Positions 5,499 to 14,303 are shown, counted from the first letter of the stretch. The stretch: 18,712 bases of DNA from an uncultured Eggerthellaceae bacterium (GCA_934630905.1 CAKTXN010000028.1:1-18712), one strand, 5' to 3'. Notes: a model not told the origin generated them from the letters alone. Translations and numbers: made by a program.

Positions 5499-7304
5499 AT
5501 GGCAACAGATTTGAATCATATCAGAAATTTTTCCATCATCGCCCATATCGATCATGGTAAATCGACCATTTCAGATCGTATCCTTGAGCTTACGGGCACG
5601 GTTGCGCACCGCGACATGAAAGAGCAGCTGCTTGACTCTATGGATATTGAGCGTGAACGCGGTATTACCATTAAGAGCCAAGCGGTTCGCGTTGAATACA
5701 CGGCTGATGACGGCGAAGTCTACCAGTATAACCTTATTGACACTCCGGGTCACGTTGACTTCACGTACGAAGTTTCTCGTAGCCTGGCGGCATGCGATGG
5801 TGCGGTGCTGGTAGTTGATGCAACGCAAGGTGTTGAGGCGCAAACGGTGGCAAATGCCATGCTTGCCATGAACTCTAATTTGGAGATTGTGCCGCTTATC
5901 AACAAAATCGATCTTCCGTCCGCTGATCCCGAGCGCGTGCGCGCTGAAATCGAAGACGCTCTGGCAATTCCCGCCGATGACGCCGTTTTGGCAAGTGGCA
6001 AAACAGGCGAAGGCGTCCATGATTTGCTCGAAGCTATTGCGTACAATATTCCTGCACCTACGGGAAACGCTGATGCGCCGTTGAAAGCGCTCATTTTCGA
6101 CTCGTATTTCGACCCGTATCGCGGTGTCGTTGCGCTCATTCGCGTTGTAGACGGTCAAGTGAAAAAAGGCGACCGCATTCTTATGCTGGCAACGGGAACC
6201 GAGACGCTTGTAGAAGAAGTAGGCGCACGTCGCCCCGTTGAGACTGCGATGCCGGCGCTTTATACCGGTGAAGTGGGATATCTGGTCACGGGTTTGAAAT
6301 CCGTCAGCCAGGTAAAAGTGGGCGATACTATCACGCTTTGCTCGAATAAAACCGCCGAGGCGCTGCCAGGATACCGTGAAGCAAAACCCATGGTCTTTAC
6401 CGGCCTGTTTCCCATTGATAACGACCAATACGAGCCACTGAAAGAAGCGCTCGAGAAGCTGGTGCTTAACGATCCTGCCTTGGTATGGGAACCTGAGAAA
6501 TCGCATGCGCTGGGTTTCGGCTTCCGCGTGGGCTTTTTGGGCCTTTTGCACATGGAAGTCATCAAGGAGCGCTTGGAGCGCGAGTTCAATCTGGACCTTT
6601 TGGCAACGGCCCCCAGCGTTGAGTACCGCGTGCATCGCCAGGGTGGGGAAGTGCTCTCTATCCGTTCTCCGCAGGAAATACCCGATCCAAGCGAAATCGA
6701 TTTCATTGAAGAGCCGTTCTTGAAGGCGAAAATCATGGTTCCGCCCGACTTTGTGGGCGCTGTTATGGATTTGACGGTAAGCCGCCGCGGTCAATTCATC
6801 AACATGAATTATTTGTCCAGCACTACGGTCGAGCTGATTTGGCGCATTCCGCTGTCGGAGCTTATCATGGATTACTTCGACAAGCTGAAGTCCTATACGA
6901 AGGGCTACGCGAGCCTTGATTACGAATTCGAAGATTATTTTCCCAGCGAACTGGTCAAACTTGATATTCTGCTTTCAGGCAAACCGATTGACGCGCTGTC
7001 GTTTATCGTGCATAAGGATAAAGCGTATGATCGCGGGCGCGTGTTGGCAGAAAAGTTAAAGAGCATCATCCCGCGCCAGCTTTTCGAAGTACCCATTCAG
7101 GCTGCAATCGGCGGTCGCGTGCTTGCGCGCGAAACCGTTAAAGCTAAGCGCAAGGACGTTTTGGCGAAATGCTACGGCGGCGATATCTCGCGTAAACGTA
7201 AGCTTCTGGAGAAGCAAAAAGAGGGTAAAAAGCGCATGAAGGCCATCGGCAACGTTGAGGTGCCCCAGGAAGCGTTTATGGCAATTTTGAAGGTGGATGA
7301 CTAG
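5499..7304 (+). CDS. lepA: Elongation factor 4 (LepA), ribosome-bound GTPase
   Basis: LepA is a conserved translational GTPase that acts on the ribosome and affects initiation or back-translocation. With the start at 5499 it is 601 aa, the normal length. The GTPase domain has AHIDHGKST (15-23), the ERGITIK switch I (54-60), DTPGHVDF (81-88) and NKIDLP (135-140). The C-terminal part has the LepA-specific segment YASLDYEF ... LVKLDILLSG and ends in the basic SRKRKLLEKQKEGKKRMK tail that distinguishes LepA from EF-G. An in-frame ATG at 5370 would add 43 residues, but these would lie across the promoter and are not LepA-like. ATG 5499 has AAAGGA upstream. dusB follows 6 nt after the stop. Confidence 0.95.
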   Translation: MATDLNHIRNFSIIAHIDHGKSTISDRILELTGTVAHRDMKEQLLDSMDIERERGITIKSQAVRVEYTADDGEVYQYNLIDTPGHVDFTYEVSRSLAACDGAVLVVDATQGVEAQTVANAMLAMNSNLEIVPLINKIDLPSADPERVRAEIEDALAIPADDAVLASGKTGEGVHDLLEAIAYNIPAPTGNADAPLKALIFDSYFDPYRGVVALIRVVDGQVKKGDRILMLATGTETLVEEVGARRPVETAMPALYTGEVGYLVTGLKSVSQVKVGDTITLCSNKTAEALPGYREAKPMVFTGLFPIDNDQYEPLKEALEKLVLNDPALVWEPEKSHALGFGFRVGFLGLLHMEVIKERLEREFNLDLLATAPSVEYRVHRQGGEVLSIRSPQEIPDPSEIDFIEEPFLKAKIMVPPDFVGAVMDLTVSRRGQFINMNYLSSTTVELIWRIPLSELIMDYFDKLKSYTKGYASLDYEFEDYFPSELVKLDILLSGKPIDALSFIVHKDKAYDRGRVLAEKLKSIIPRQLFEVPIQAAIGGRVLARETVKAKRKDVLAKCYGGDISRKRKLLEKQKEGKKRMKAIGNVEVPQEAFMAILKVDD

Positions 7305-7310
7305 CCCGGC

Positions 7311-8342
7311 ATGACTACTTCGTTTTATCGCGACCAGCTGCAATGCTTTCTTGCTGATAAAAAAGTGATTTTGGGACCCATGGCGGGTGTGACCGATACC
7401 GCAATGCGAACGCTGTGCTTGGAACAGGGTGCCGACATGACGTATACCGAAATGGTGTCGTCGAAAGCGCTTTCGTTTGCGAACGAAAAGACGCAAAACC
7501 TGCTTGATTTGGCGCCAGGCGAAGAAAAAGTTGCCGTTCAACTGTTCGGGCATGAGCCGCAGACCATGGCGCGGCAAGCAGCTTGGGTTGAAGAGCGCCT
7601 GGGTGATGCGCTCGCGTACCTTGATGTGAACATGGGTTGTCCGGCGCGCAAGATTTGCACGAAAGGTGATGGGTCGGCGTTGATGAACGATCCTGCGCTT
7701 GCCGCGGAAATCGTGCGCGAGATGGTTGCTGCGGTTGATCATGCGGTGACGGTGAAATTTCGCCGCGGTTTCTGCGAGGGCGAAGAGACAGCGGTCGAAT
7801 TCGCACGTTGCATGGAAGACGCGGGAGCTGCCGCCTGCGCGGTGCACGGAAGATTCGCGCAGCAAATGTATCGAGGTGCGTCCGATTTGGGCGTAATCGC
7901 GCGCGTAAAGGCAGCTGTGAGCATTCCCGTTATTGGAAACGGTGATATCAAAAGCGGCGAAGATGCGCTGCGCATGTTTGCGGAAACATCGTGCGATAGT
8001 GTGATGATAGCGCGTGCCGCAGAGGGAAACCCTTGGATATTCGCGCAGGTCAAATCAGTGCTACGAGGTAACGGTTCGCTTATGCCACCCAGCGCCCAGG
8101 AGCGAATCGCTATGGCACGCATGCATGCGCGCCTGCTCTCGCAACGCGAAGGTCGCAATATCTGCCGTATGCGCAAGCATGCCATGTGGTATATGGCGGG
8201 ACTTCCCGGTGCCAGTGCCGCCCGTGCGCGCATTAATTTATGCACGACGCTTGAGGATTTCAACGAAGTATTTGATGAGCTGCTTGAGAAAACGAAGCAG
8301 CATCAGATGATGCAAGCGTCAAAAGAAGGTGCTCTTATCTAA
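7311..8342 (+). CDS. dusB: tRNA-dihydrouridine synthase, DusB type
   Basis: This flavoenzyme reduces uridine to dihydrouridine in the tRNA D-loop with NADPH (343 aa). The TIM-barrel start ILGPMAGVTD (20-29) binds FMN. NMGCPARKI (107-115) holds the catalytic Cys110, and KGDGSALM follows. VKFRRGF and AVHGRFAQQMYRG are the phosphate and substrate loops. GNGDI and the ARAAEGNPWIF segment complete the FMN site. A helical C-terminal domain follows. The start lies 6 nt after the lepA stop, with only a weak Shine-Dalgarno, so it is probably the second gene of a lepA-dusB-hemW operon. Dus subclass was judged by general similarity, so DusB is likely but not certain. Confidence 0.88.
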   Translation: MTTSFYRDQLQCFLADKKVILGPMAGVTDTAMRTLCLEQGADMTYTEMVSSKALSFANEKTQNLLDLAPGEEKVAVQLFGHEPQTMARQAAWVEERLGDALAYLDVNMGCPARKICTKGDGSALMNDPALAAEIVREMVAAVDHAVTVKFRRGFCEGEETAVEFARCMEDAGAAACAVHGRFAQQMYRGASDLGVIARVKAAVSIPVIGNGDIKSGEDALRMFAETSCDSVMIARAAEGNPWIFAQVKSVLRGNGSLMPPSAQERIAMARMHARLLSQREGRNICRMRKHAMWYMAGLPGASAARARINLCTTLEDFNEVFDELLEKTKQHQMMQASKEGALI

Positions 8343-8405
8343 TGGATTCGCTTAGCCAGAACTGTTTGCGCTCTGCTGTTTGCCTTGCGGACAAGGAGTA
8401 ATGAA

Positions 8406-9518
8406 ATGCCCCACGATCCCTATAAAGCGCTCTACCTTCATCTTCCGTTCTGCGTGAAGAAATGCAACTATTGCGACTTCGACTCGTGCGCTATCAGCGC
8501 GGATGCGCCCGAAATCGATGCCTATGTTGAAGATCTTGTGTTTCAGATTCGCCGTGCTTCAAAACAGGGAGAACTTGCAAACATCGAAACGGTCTATCTG
8601 GGTGGCGGCACGCCCAGCCATGTGGGCATTGCGCGTCTGTCGTCGCTTCTTTACGCGATCTCTCATTTCATGCGGCTTGAGCCCGACATGGAATGCTCTA
8701 TGGAGGCGAATCCGGAAAGCATCAACGATCGTCTGATCAACGACATTTGGGCGTTGGGCGTAAACCGACTCTCCATTGGCGTGCAAAGCTTTGACGATGA
8801 TGTTCTTGCCCTTTTGGGACGCGCGCATTCTGCACAAGACGCCTGTAATGCGGTTCGTACCGCCAAGGAGCGTTTCGATAACGTGAGCGTTGATTTGATG
8901 TGTGGAATTCCAGGGCAGTCGCTTGCATCGTTTGAAGCATCCGTTGCTCAAGCTATTGACCTGGGCGTTTCTCACGTGAGCGTCTACCCGTTGACTATTG
9001 AGCCGGGTACCGCGTTCTATCACGATGTGGTGACGGGTGCGCTGAAAGAGCCCGATGACGATTGCGAAGCGCAGCATATGGAATGCGCTGAAAAGATTCT
9101 GCGCGCCGCAGGCTACGAGCGCTATGAAGTGGCAAGCTACGCGAAGCCAGGTTTTGAATGTCGGCACAACATTGCTTACTGGACGGGCGTTCCTTATCTG
9201 GGATTGGGACGAAGCGCTGCGACGATGACGCAAAATAGTGAGCGACGCATGCGGAAGAAAGACGGTCTGATAACCGATGATTTGAACGCATTCCAAATGC
9301 GCGCAGAAGATCTGATGCTTTCCATGCGTATGGCACAAGGTGTTTCGCTGGAAGCGGTGAAGCAAGCTCAAGGGCTTCTGCCGCGCGTGCACGAAACATT
9401 CGAGGCGTTATGCGCATTGGGGCTTTGCGTCTGCGAAGAGGGGCGCTATAAGCCAACGGAGAAAGGGTGGCTTTGCGGAAATGAGCTGTACGGGCGCATT
9501 TTCGACTTAGCACCGTAA
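8406..9518 (+). CDS. hemW: HemW, radical SAM heme chaperone
   Basis: HemW resembles the oxygen-independent coproporphyrinogen oxidase but acts as a heme-binding protein that delivers heme. The 370-aa product begins with LHLPFCVKKCNYCDF. Its Cys16, Cys20 and Cys23 form the CX3CX2C cluster site of radical SAM enzymes. GGGTPS (66-71) helps bind SAM, and SIGVQSFDD (123-131) is typical. RHNIAYW (253-259) is the HNXXYW signature of HemW rather than HemN. The start at 8406 is chosen because AAGGAG (8393-8398) lies 7 nt before it. An upstream in-frame ATG at 8385 has no such signal, and the ATG at 8401 is out of frame. A 63-nt gap separates it from dusB. Confidence 0.9.
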   Translation: MPHDPYKALYLHLPFCVKKCNYCDFDSCAISADAPEIDAYVEDLVFQIRRASKQGELANIETVYLGGGTPSHVGIARLSSLLYAISHFMRLEPDMECSMEANPESINDRLINDIWALGVNRLSIGVQSFDDDVLALLGRAHSAQDACNAVRTAKERFDNVSVDLMCGIPGQSLASFEASVAQAIDLGVSHVSVYPLTIEPGTAFYHDVVTGALKEPDDDCEAQHMECAEKILRAAGYERYEVASYAKPGFECRHNIAYWTGVPYLGLGRSAATMTQNSERRMRKKDGLITDDLNAFQMRAEDLMLSMRMAQGVSLEAVKQAQGLLPRVHETFEALCALGLCVCEEGRYKPTEKGWLCGNELYGRIFDLAP

Positions 9519-9591
9519 AAAGAAGTATGATTTTACCGCTGTCAAGCTGGTTGTAATGAGTGAATCAAATGAAATGAATTTGCGAAATGGT

Positions 9592-9621
9592 AACGGTTCA
9601 TCAAATATGGGGTGAACCGTT
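9592..9621. promoter_or_regulatory. Perfect 9-bp inverted repeat, candidate HrcA operator
   Basis: AACGGTTCA (9592-9600) and TGAACCGTT (9613-9621) are perfect inverted copies separated by 12 bp. The right arm touches the -35 region of the hrcA promoter. Both arm length and position are what one expects of an autoregulatory operator. The sequence is not the CIRCE consensus (TTAGCACTC-N9-GAGTGCTAA). No T-run follows, so termination of hemW is less likely. Confidence 0.55.
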
Positions 9622-9622
9622 C

Positions 9623-9649
9623 TTGTTGAAATGACAGTACTGCTACAAT
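9623..9649 (+). promoter_or_regulatory. Promoter of hrcA-dnaJ
   Basis: TGCTACAAT (9641-9649) is an extended -10 (TGN-TACAAT). A -35 is weak: TTGTTG (9623-9628) with a 15-bp spacer, or TTCTTG just upstream with 18 bp. Transcription would start near 9656, about 40 nt before the hrcA ATG. Confidence 0.55.
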
Positions 9650-9694
9650 AGGGCAGTTTGGAACATTCATATACTCGCATAGAGGGGAGGGAAC

Positions 9695-10711
9695 ATGCTT
9701 TCGGATAGGCGCCAGCGCGTTTTAAGCGCGCTTATTGAAGAATACGTCTCGTATGCTTTGCCTGTTGGTTCCCGGACCCTTATCGAGCGCTATCCTTTGG
9801 GCGTGAGCTCGGCTACGGTGCGCAACGAGCTTTCGCGTTTGGAAGACGATGGCTATCTGCTGCAACCCCACACATCGGCGGGTCGTATTCCTACCGATGC
9901 AGGTTATCGTGCGTTTGTGGACGATTTGATTGAGCGCGACCTTGTTCCGCATGATGATTCATATGCTCACGTTGTCGAAGAGCTTGCCAAGACATCTTCG
10001 GAACTTGACGACTTGTTCCAGCAGGTTTCATTGCATCTGTCTCGTTTCACGGACTGCCTTTCGGTTGTGCTTGCGCCCGCGCTTTACGACTTCCGCCTAA
10101 AGCAGATCTCGCTTGTTTCTCTTTCTGCCACGCAGTTTTTGTGCGTGCTTGTCACCGAAGATGGCGAAGTCCTTAATCGTCATGTTCATAGTGCGTATGA
10201 TATCGATCCCGAGGATTTATCGCGCGTGCAGGTTTACTTGAACCAGGTTATGTGCGATCGTTCGCTGCACGAGCTTGAACGTGGCCTTTCGGATGTTATG
10301 GGTGCGGCGCTTCGCGATCCGCTTGTCTCGAAGTGCACGAACGAGATTTTGGCATGCTTGCATGAAGGTTCAGGCGTTCGAACGCATAGCTTGGGAATGA
10401 GTTCTCTTCTGTCCAAGCCGGAGTTTTCGCATTCCCAGTCCATTATTCCCGTGATGCACATGGTTGAAGATGATGCTATGCTCCTTGAGATTCTTGACCG
10501 ATGCGTTGCCGCAGGTCAAAGCGATATTCCCGCAGTAAGCATTGGAAGCGAGAACGAATCGGAAGATCTTTCGGGCGTGTCGGTTGTTGCGGGTAAGTTC
10601 GGCACGGGTCCCCATCAGGGCATTGTTGCGGTGATTGGCCCAACGCGAATGGATTATTCTCGTGTTGTTGCGGCCGTTCGCTGTGCGCGTGATGCGTTGT
10701 CCGAGAGATAA
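9695..10711 (+). CDS. hrcA: Heat-shock repressor HrcA
   Basis: HrcA is the DNA-binding repressor of chaperone genes and binds CIRCE operators in most bacteria (338 aa). The N-terminal winged helix covers about residues 1-75. It includes SDRRQRVLSALIEEYVSY and the near-invariant SSATVRNELSRLEDDGYL recognition region, then HTSAGRIPTDAGYR. The GAF-like dimer domain follows and ends with KFGTGPHQGIVAVIGPTRMDYSRVV, also a family signature. A strong Shine-Dalgarno AGGGGAGG (9683-9690) precedes the ATG. dnaJ follows after 86 nt, and no grpE or dnaK lies between. An inverted repeat over its promoter suggests that it controls its own transcription. Confidence 0.94.
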   Translation: MLSDRRQRVLSALIEEYVSYALPVGSRTLIERYPLGVSSATVRNELSRLEDDGYLLQPHTSAGRIPTDAGYRAFVDDLIERDLVPHDDSYAHVVEELAKTSSELDDLFQQVSLHLSRFTDCLSVVLAPALYDFRLKQISLVSLSATQFLCVLVTEDGEVLNRHVHSAYDIDPEDLSRVQVYLNQVMCDRSLHELERGLSDVMGAALRDPLVSKCTNEILACLHEGSGVRTHSLGMSSLLSKPEFSHSQSIIPVMHMVEDDAMLLEILDRCVAAGQSDIPAVSIGSENESEDLSGVSVVAGKFGTGPHQGIVAVIGPTRMDYSRVVAAVRCARDALSER

Positions 10712-10797
10712 CGCTTACAATGATTGCGATAACGCAGATAATTTGAGTAGATACAACATAAGTAATTTTGAGCTGAAAGTTTGTAGAAAGGTTTGTA

Positions 10798-11931
10798 ATG
10801 GCTGCTGATCTGTATGAGGTCCTTGGTGTTTCCAAGGACGCAACGGATGATGAGATTAAGAAAGCGTTTCGTAAAAAGGCGCGTCAGTTCCACCCCGATG
10901 TGAACAAAGAGCCCGATGCGGAAGAGAAGTTCAAAGAGATAAACGAAGCATACGACGTGCTTTCCGATCCCACCAAGCGTGCTCAATACGACCGTTTCGG
11001 ATCGATTCCGGGCGCTGCGGGCGGAAGCCCCTATGGCAATGGCGGCTTTGACATGGATGACATGTTTGGCGGCTTCGGCATGGGCGATATTTTCAGCAGC
11101 TTTTTCGGTGGTTCCGCAGGCGGGCGCACAACGGCCAGCAAGAATGGCCGCGATATGGGCGTGGGCCTGCGCTTGACTCTTGAAGAAGTGGCTACGGGCA
11201 TAAAACGCGAAATCGTGTATGACCGTTTGGCTCCGTGTCCCGATTGCGCGGGAACCGGCTTGGGCGAAAACGGCCGCGAAGTCACGTGCACGAATTGCAA
11301 CGGCACGGGCCGCGTTACCAGCGTTCAGCAAACGTTTTTGGGAGCTATCCAAACCGCTTCCACCTGCCCCAAATGCAATGGCATTGGCAAAACGGTTGAG
11401 AACCCCTGCCCTGAATGCGAAGGTCAGGGACGCGTTCCCGATCGCCAGCGCGTGTCGGTGGATATTCCTGCTGGTATTCGCGATGGCCAGCAGCTGCGCA
11501 TTTCCGGTTACGGCGAAGCGGGCATGAACGGCGCTGCGGCCGGCGATCTGATTGTGACGTGCCGCATTCAAGAGCATGAATTCTTCGAGCGCGATGGAGA
11601 TAACCTGCATGCTCGTGCGAATATTTCCTTCATTCAAGCTATTCTTGGCGCTGAAATCGAAATCAACGGTATCAAGCCCGATGAGAAGGTGAAAGTGCGC
11701 ATTCCCGAGGGCTGCCAAAACGACCAAGTCGTGCGGGTTCGCGGCTTTGGCATGCCGCGCCTGCGCTCCGAGAATCGTGGCGACCTGTACGTGCATGTTG
11801 GCGTTGTCATTCCCAAGAAAGTAACGAAACACCAGCGCGAACTGCTTGAAGAGTTGGCCGAAGATATGGGTGAAGACGTTGCTGCGCCGCGTTCCACCCT
11901 TGAAAAGCTTCGCGATGTTTTTGGCGGTTAG
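10798..11931 (+). CDS. dnaJ: Chaperone DnaJ (type I Hsp40)
   Basis: This is a co-chaperone that stimulates DnaK and binds unfolded proteins (377 aa). The J domain covers 1-68 with HPD at 32-34. A Gly/Phe-rich region follows at about 68-110. The zinc domain has four CXXCXGXG repeats: CPDCAGTG (147), CTNCNGTG (164), CPKCNGIG (190) and CPECEGQG (204). The two substrate-binding domains and a C-terminal dimer segment complete it. GAAAGG in front of the ATG is a fair Shine-Dalgarno. Its place directly after hrcA without dnaK matches the second dnaJ (dnaJ2) of Actinobacteria, where another dnaJ sits in the dnaK operon. Whether a second copy exists here is not visible. rsmE starts 3 nt after the stop. 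Confidence 0.95.
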   Translation: MAADLYEVLGVSKDATDDEIKKAFRKKARQFHPDVNKEPDAEEKFKEINEAYDVLSDPTKRAQYDRFGSIPGAAGGSPYGNGGFDMDDMFGGFGMGDIFSSFFGGSAGGRTTASKNGRDMGVGLRLTLEEVATGIKREIVYDRLAPCPDCAGTGLGENGREVTCTNCNGTGRVTSVQQTFLGAIQTASTCPKCNGIGKTVENPCPECEGQGRVPDRQRVSVDIPAGIRDGQQLRISGYGEAGMNGAAAGDLIVTCRIQEHEFFERDGDNLHARANISFIQAILGAEIEINGIKPDEKVKVRIPEGCQNDQVVRVRGFGMPRLRSENRGDLYVHVGVVIPKKVTKHQRELLEELAEDMGEDVAAPRSTLEKLRDVFGG

Positions 11932-11934
11932 TCC

Positions 11935-12753
11935 ATGTCGCTTCCTCATTATTTCCTTCAAGAGCAAATCATTTCTCGCGAAAAGCAGGAGTGCTTTGCT
12001 CTTGCTTTGTCTGCGGACGATTTGAAGCACATGAAGGTCGCACGCGTTGCGCCAGGCGAGCATATTGCGGTGGTTGACGCATCAAGCGATTATTTCGAGT
12101 GCGAGTTGGTAGATTACGAAGCGGGCACGCCGCTGGTGCGCATTTGCCAAAAACTTGACGGTGCGCGGGGAATTCCGCATATAACGCTTGTTCAGGGGCT
12201 TGCAAAAGGCGAAAAAATGGAGCTTGTCATTCGCCATGCCACCGAGCTGGGCGTTGAGGCCTTTGTGCCGCTTAAATGCCAGCGATGTGTTATGAAGCTC
12301 GATGACAAGAAAGCGGCCGATCGCGTTAAGCGCTGGAATGCTGTGGCGAAAAGCGCAGCTATGCAATCGGGGCAAACACGTCTTTCGCGGGTAGATGCGC
12401 CGGTGACCATCAAGCAGTTTGCCGCAACGGCCGCTCGCTACGATGCTCTTCTTGTTTGCTGGGAGGAAGCTCCTACTTCGCAGCGTATTTCGGATGCTTT
12501 GACAACCCTGGTTGAGAAGTGTGACAGGCATATTGCAGACTTGAACATTGCTGTTGTGGTGGGTCCTGAAGGGGGTCTTGCATCTGACGAGGTTGACCTG
12601 CTTCTTTCTTGCGACAATGCGCATCTTGTGTCGCTGGGATCTTCTATTTTGCGTACGGAAACAGCAGGAATCGTTGCGCCGGCCTTGGTTTTATATTCTT
12701 TAGGCCAGCTGGGCGGATGCATTCTTGAGCGCTCGATGGGAGAGGCGCATTAA
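11935..12753 (+). CDS. rsmE: 16S rRNA (uracil-1498-N3)-methyltransferase
   Basis: RsmE methylates N3 of U1498 in the decoding region of 16S rRNA using SAM (272 aa). It is a SPOUT (knotted) methyltransferase. The N-terminal PUA-like domain has HMKVARVAPGEHIAVVD. The C-terminal knot carries GPEGGLASDEV (210-220) and LGSSILRTETA (234-244), the hallmark motifs for SAM binding. The ATG at 11935 follows the dnaJ stop after 3 nt. The stop TAA shares its last base with the ATG of mtaB (TAATG). It therefore belongs to a tightly coupled hrcA-dnaJ-rsmE-mtaB unit. Confidence 0.93.
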   Translation: MSLPHYFLQEQIISREKQECFALALSADDLKHMKVARVAPGEHIAVVDASSDYFECELVDYEAGTPLVRICQKLDGARGIPHITLVQGLAKGEKMELVIRHATELGVEAFVPLKCQRCVMKLDDKKAADRVKRWNAVAKSAAMQSGQTRLSRVDAPVTIKQFAATAARYDALLVCWEEAPTSQRISDALTTLVEKCDRHIADLNIAVVVGPEGGLASDEVDLLLSCDNAHLVSLGSSILRTETAGIVAPALVLYSLGQLGGCILERSMGEAH

Positions 12754-13729
12754 TGCTTTTTCATGTGGTAAACCTTGGCTGCAAAGTGAATAAAGTCGAA
12801 TCGGATTCGTATGCCGTGCAGTGCCTTTCTGCGGGTTTGGCTGAAGGCGCGCTTGAAGCAGCGGATTTGATTGTGGTAAACACATGTGCCGTAACAGGCG
12901 AGGCCGAAAAGAAAACGCGCAAGACAGTGCGCCATGTTTGCAGTAAAAACGATCATGCAAAAGTGCTGGTCACTGGTTGCTCAGCGGCGCTTCACGCCGA
13001 TATTTATCAGGAGATGTCGCCCCGTATTGTTGTTTTAGGGAAAGCATTTACCGCGGAGTATCTGAGCGACTTGCTTCGAAGTGATTCGAAGGACAAGAAC
13101 AGTTTGCAGCAGGAAAATGCTCAATCTGTTGCTGCTGTGCCTGTTTTGCCGGTCGGTGAAGGATTCCGCACGCGCGTTGGTATTAAAGTGCAAGACGGTT
13201 GCAATAACGAATGCACCTACTGCATTGTTCATGTGGCACGCGGCAAGGCGACAAGCCGTCCAACGCAGGAAATCGTCGATGAAGTGCGTGCTTATAGCGC
13301 CCTTGGCGCGAAAGAGCTGGTGCTTACCGGCATCAATCTAGGTTCGTACCATCAAACCTACCAGGGAAAACCGATTGACCTTGCGGGTTTGCTCACGCTT
13401 CTCCTCCAAGAAACGAATAACGCCGATTGCAAACAGGCGGATGCGCAGTGCAGCAACGCTGAGCTTGCGCCGGCGCCGCGTTTTCGCATTGGGATGGGAC
13501 GCCCGCAGCGCAGCGCGCAGATCAGATAGCGCCTGCGGTTAAGACGGAGCGCGCCGCGCGATTGCGCGATTTGGGCGATAAGTTGGCGCATCGTGATTTC
13601 GAGAGCCGTGCGGGAACCACCGAATGGGCACTTGTTGAATCGAACGGCACGGCAATGACGGAAAGCTATTACAGTGTTTCTTGCGATAAGGCGTGGGAGC
13701 CGGGCTCGTTGATTCCGTATTTATTCTAA
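12753..13729 (+). pseudogene. mtaB: mtaB, tRNA methylthiotransferase, broken by internal deletion and frame change
   Basis: MtaB adds a methylthio group to t6A37 of ANN-decoding tRNAs. The first frame (12753-13529, 258 codons) has the N-terminal methylthiotransferase motif LGCKVNKVESD with Cys10, Cys45 and Cys76. It also has the radical SAM CNNECTYC (Cys150, 154, 157) and continues to RFRI (243-246), where the family should continue into its SSIEP-like segment. There the frame changes: frame 2 continues from about 13493 as DGTPAAQRADQIAPAV, then KTERAARLRDLGDKLAHRDF, and ends ...TESYYSV...IPYLF with TAA at 13727-13729. This is the normal C-terminal part of MtaB. Roughly 105-110 residues between RFRI and DGTPAA are missing. 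Against a usual length near 430, only about 325 codons remain, split over two frames. The 258-aa product lacks half of the radical SAM barrel and should be inactive. A sequencing or assembly error is the main alternative. Confidence 0.82.
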
Positions 13730-13765
13730 GAATCGCCTGATAAGGCCGCTTTCCTTGTGGGACGT

Positions 13766-13773
13766 GGTACAAT
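13766..13773 (+). promoter_or_regulatory. Extended -10 promoter before ybeY
   Basis: TGGTACAAT is an extended -10 element (TGN-TACAAT) about 47 nt before the ybeY ATG. No good -35 is seen at the expected distance. It would allow ybeY-dgkA-era expression independent of the disrupted mtaB upstream. Confidence 0.45.
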
Positions 13774-13820
13774 TTCGCCCATAAACAAACAGGTAGAGCG
13801 AAAGGCAGATTGCATACGTT

Positions 13821-14303
13821 ATGGACATCATCATTGATATCAAGCATGGTGAAGACGCGTTAAAAGACATTGAGATTGAGAAACTGTGTACGTTTGCTTT
13901 GGAATATCAGGATGTTCCCGGTAACGCAGAAGTTTCCGTTACGTTTGTTGATGACGAAGAGATTGCTGCTTTGAACAGCGAGTATCGCGGAAAAGAAGGC
14001 CCCACGGATGTTTTGTCGTTTGAATGCGATGCGCTCGACGATGAGTTCATGCTGTTCGAAGACGACCAGTTTGAAGAACCCGTTATCACGCTGGGCGATA
14101 TCGTTATTGCCCCCGATGTTGCAGCTCGTCAATGCCTTGAATATGGAACAACGTTTTCCCAGGAGATCAGCTTGCTTCTTGTTCACGGGCTTTTACATTT
14201 GTGCGGCTACGATCATATGGTGGAAGAAGAAGCGGTTGTTATGGAGGGGCTTGAGAAAGAGATTCTTTCTGCGTGGTATGGGCATGAGGTTTCGTTTCGA
14301 TGA
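13821..14303 (+). CDS. ybeY: Endoribonuclease YbeY
   Basis: YbeY is a zinc metalloprotein required for 16S rRNA 3'-end maturation and ribosome quality control (160 aa). The signature HGLLHLCGYDH (122-132) supplies three zinc-binding histidines. The family's LNSEYRGKEGPTDVLSFE segment lies at 51-68, and the LGDIVIAPDVA strand at 91-101. The middle holds an acidic insertion (DALDDEFMLFEDDQFEE) that lengthens the usual loop. The Shine-Dalgarno is weak. Its stop overlaps the ATG of dgkA by 4 nt (ATGA), so dgkA is translationally coupled. The ybeY-dgkA-era order is the classic one in Gram-positive bacteria. Confidence 0.93.
   Translation: MDIIIDIKHGEDALKDIEIEKLCTFALEYQDVPGNAEVSVTFVDDEEIAALNSEYRGKEGPTDVLSFECDALDDEFMLFEDDQFEEPVITLGDIVIAPDVAARQCLEYGTTFSQEISLLLVHGLLHLCGYDHMVEEEAVVMEGLEKEILSAWYGHEVSFR

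Noticed and set aside
5571..6794. 407-codon open frame on the - strand over lepA
   Set aside because: It lies entirely inside lepA, whose GTPase motifs are intact. The antisense product is rich in His/Arg/Cys as expected of a shadow.
9507..9530. TTAGCACCG near the hemW stop as a CIRCE half-site
   Set aside because: Only the first 7 bases agree, it lies inside hemW coding sequence, and no GAGTGCTAA partner follows.
10654..12063. 469-codon open frame on the - strand over dnaJ
   Set aside because: It is a shadow of dnaJ: the + strand frame has complete DnaJ motifs, and the - strand product has no recognisable domain and no Shine-Dalgarno.
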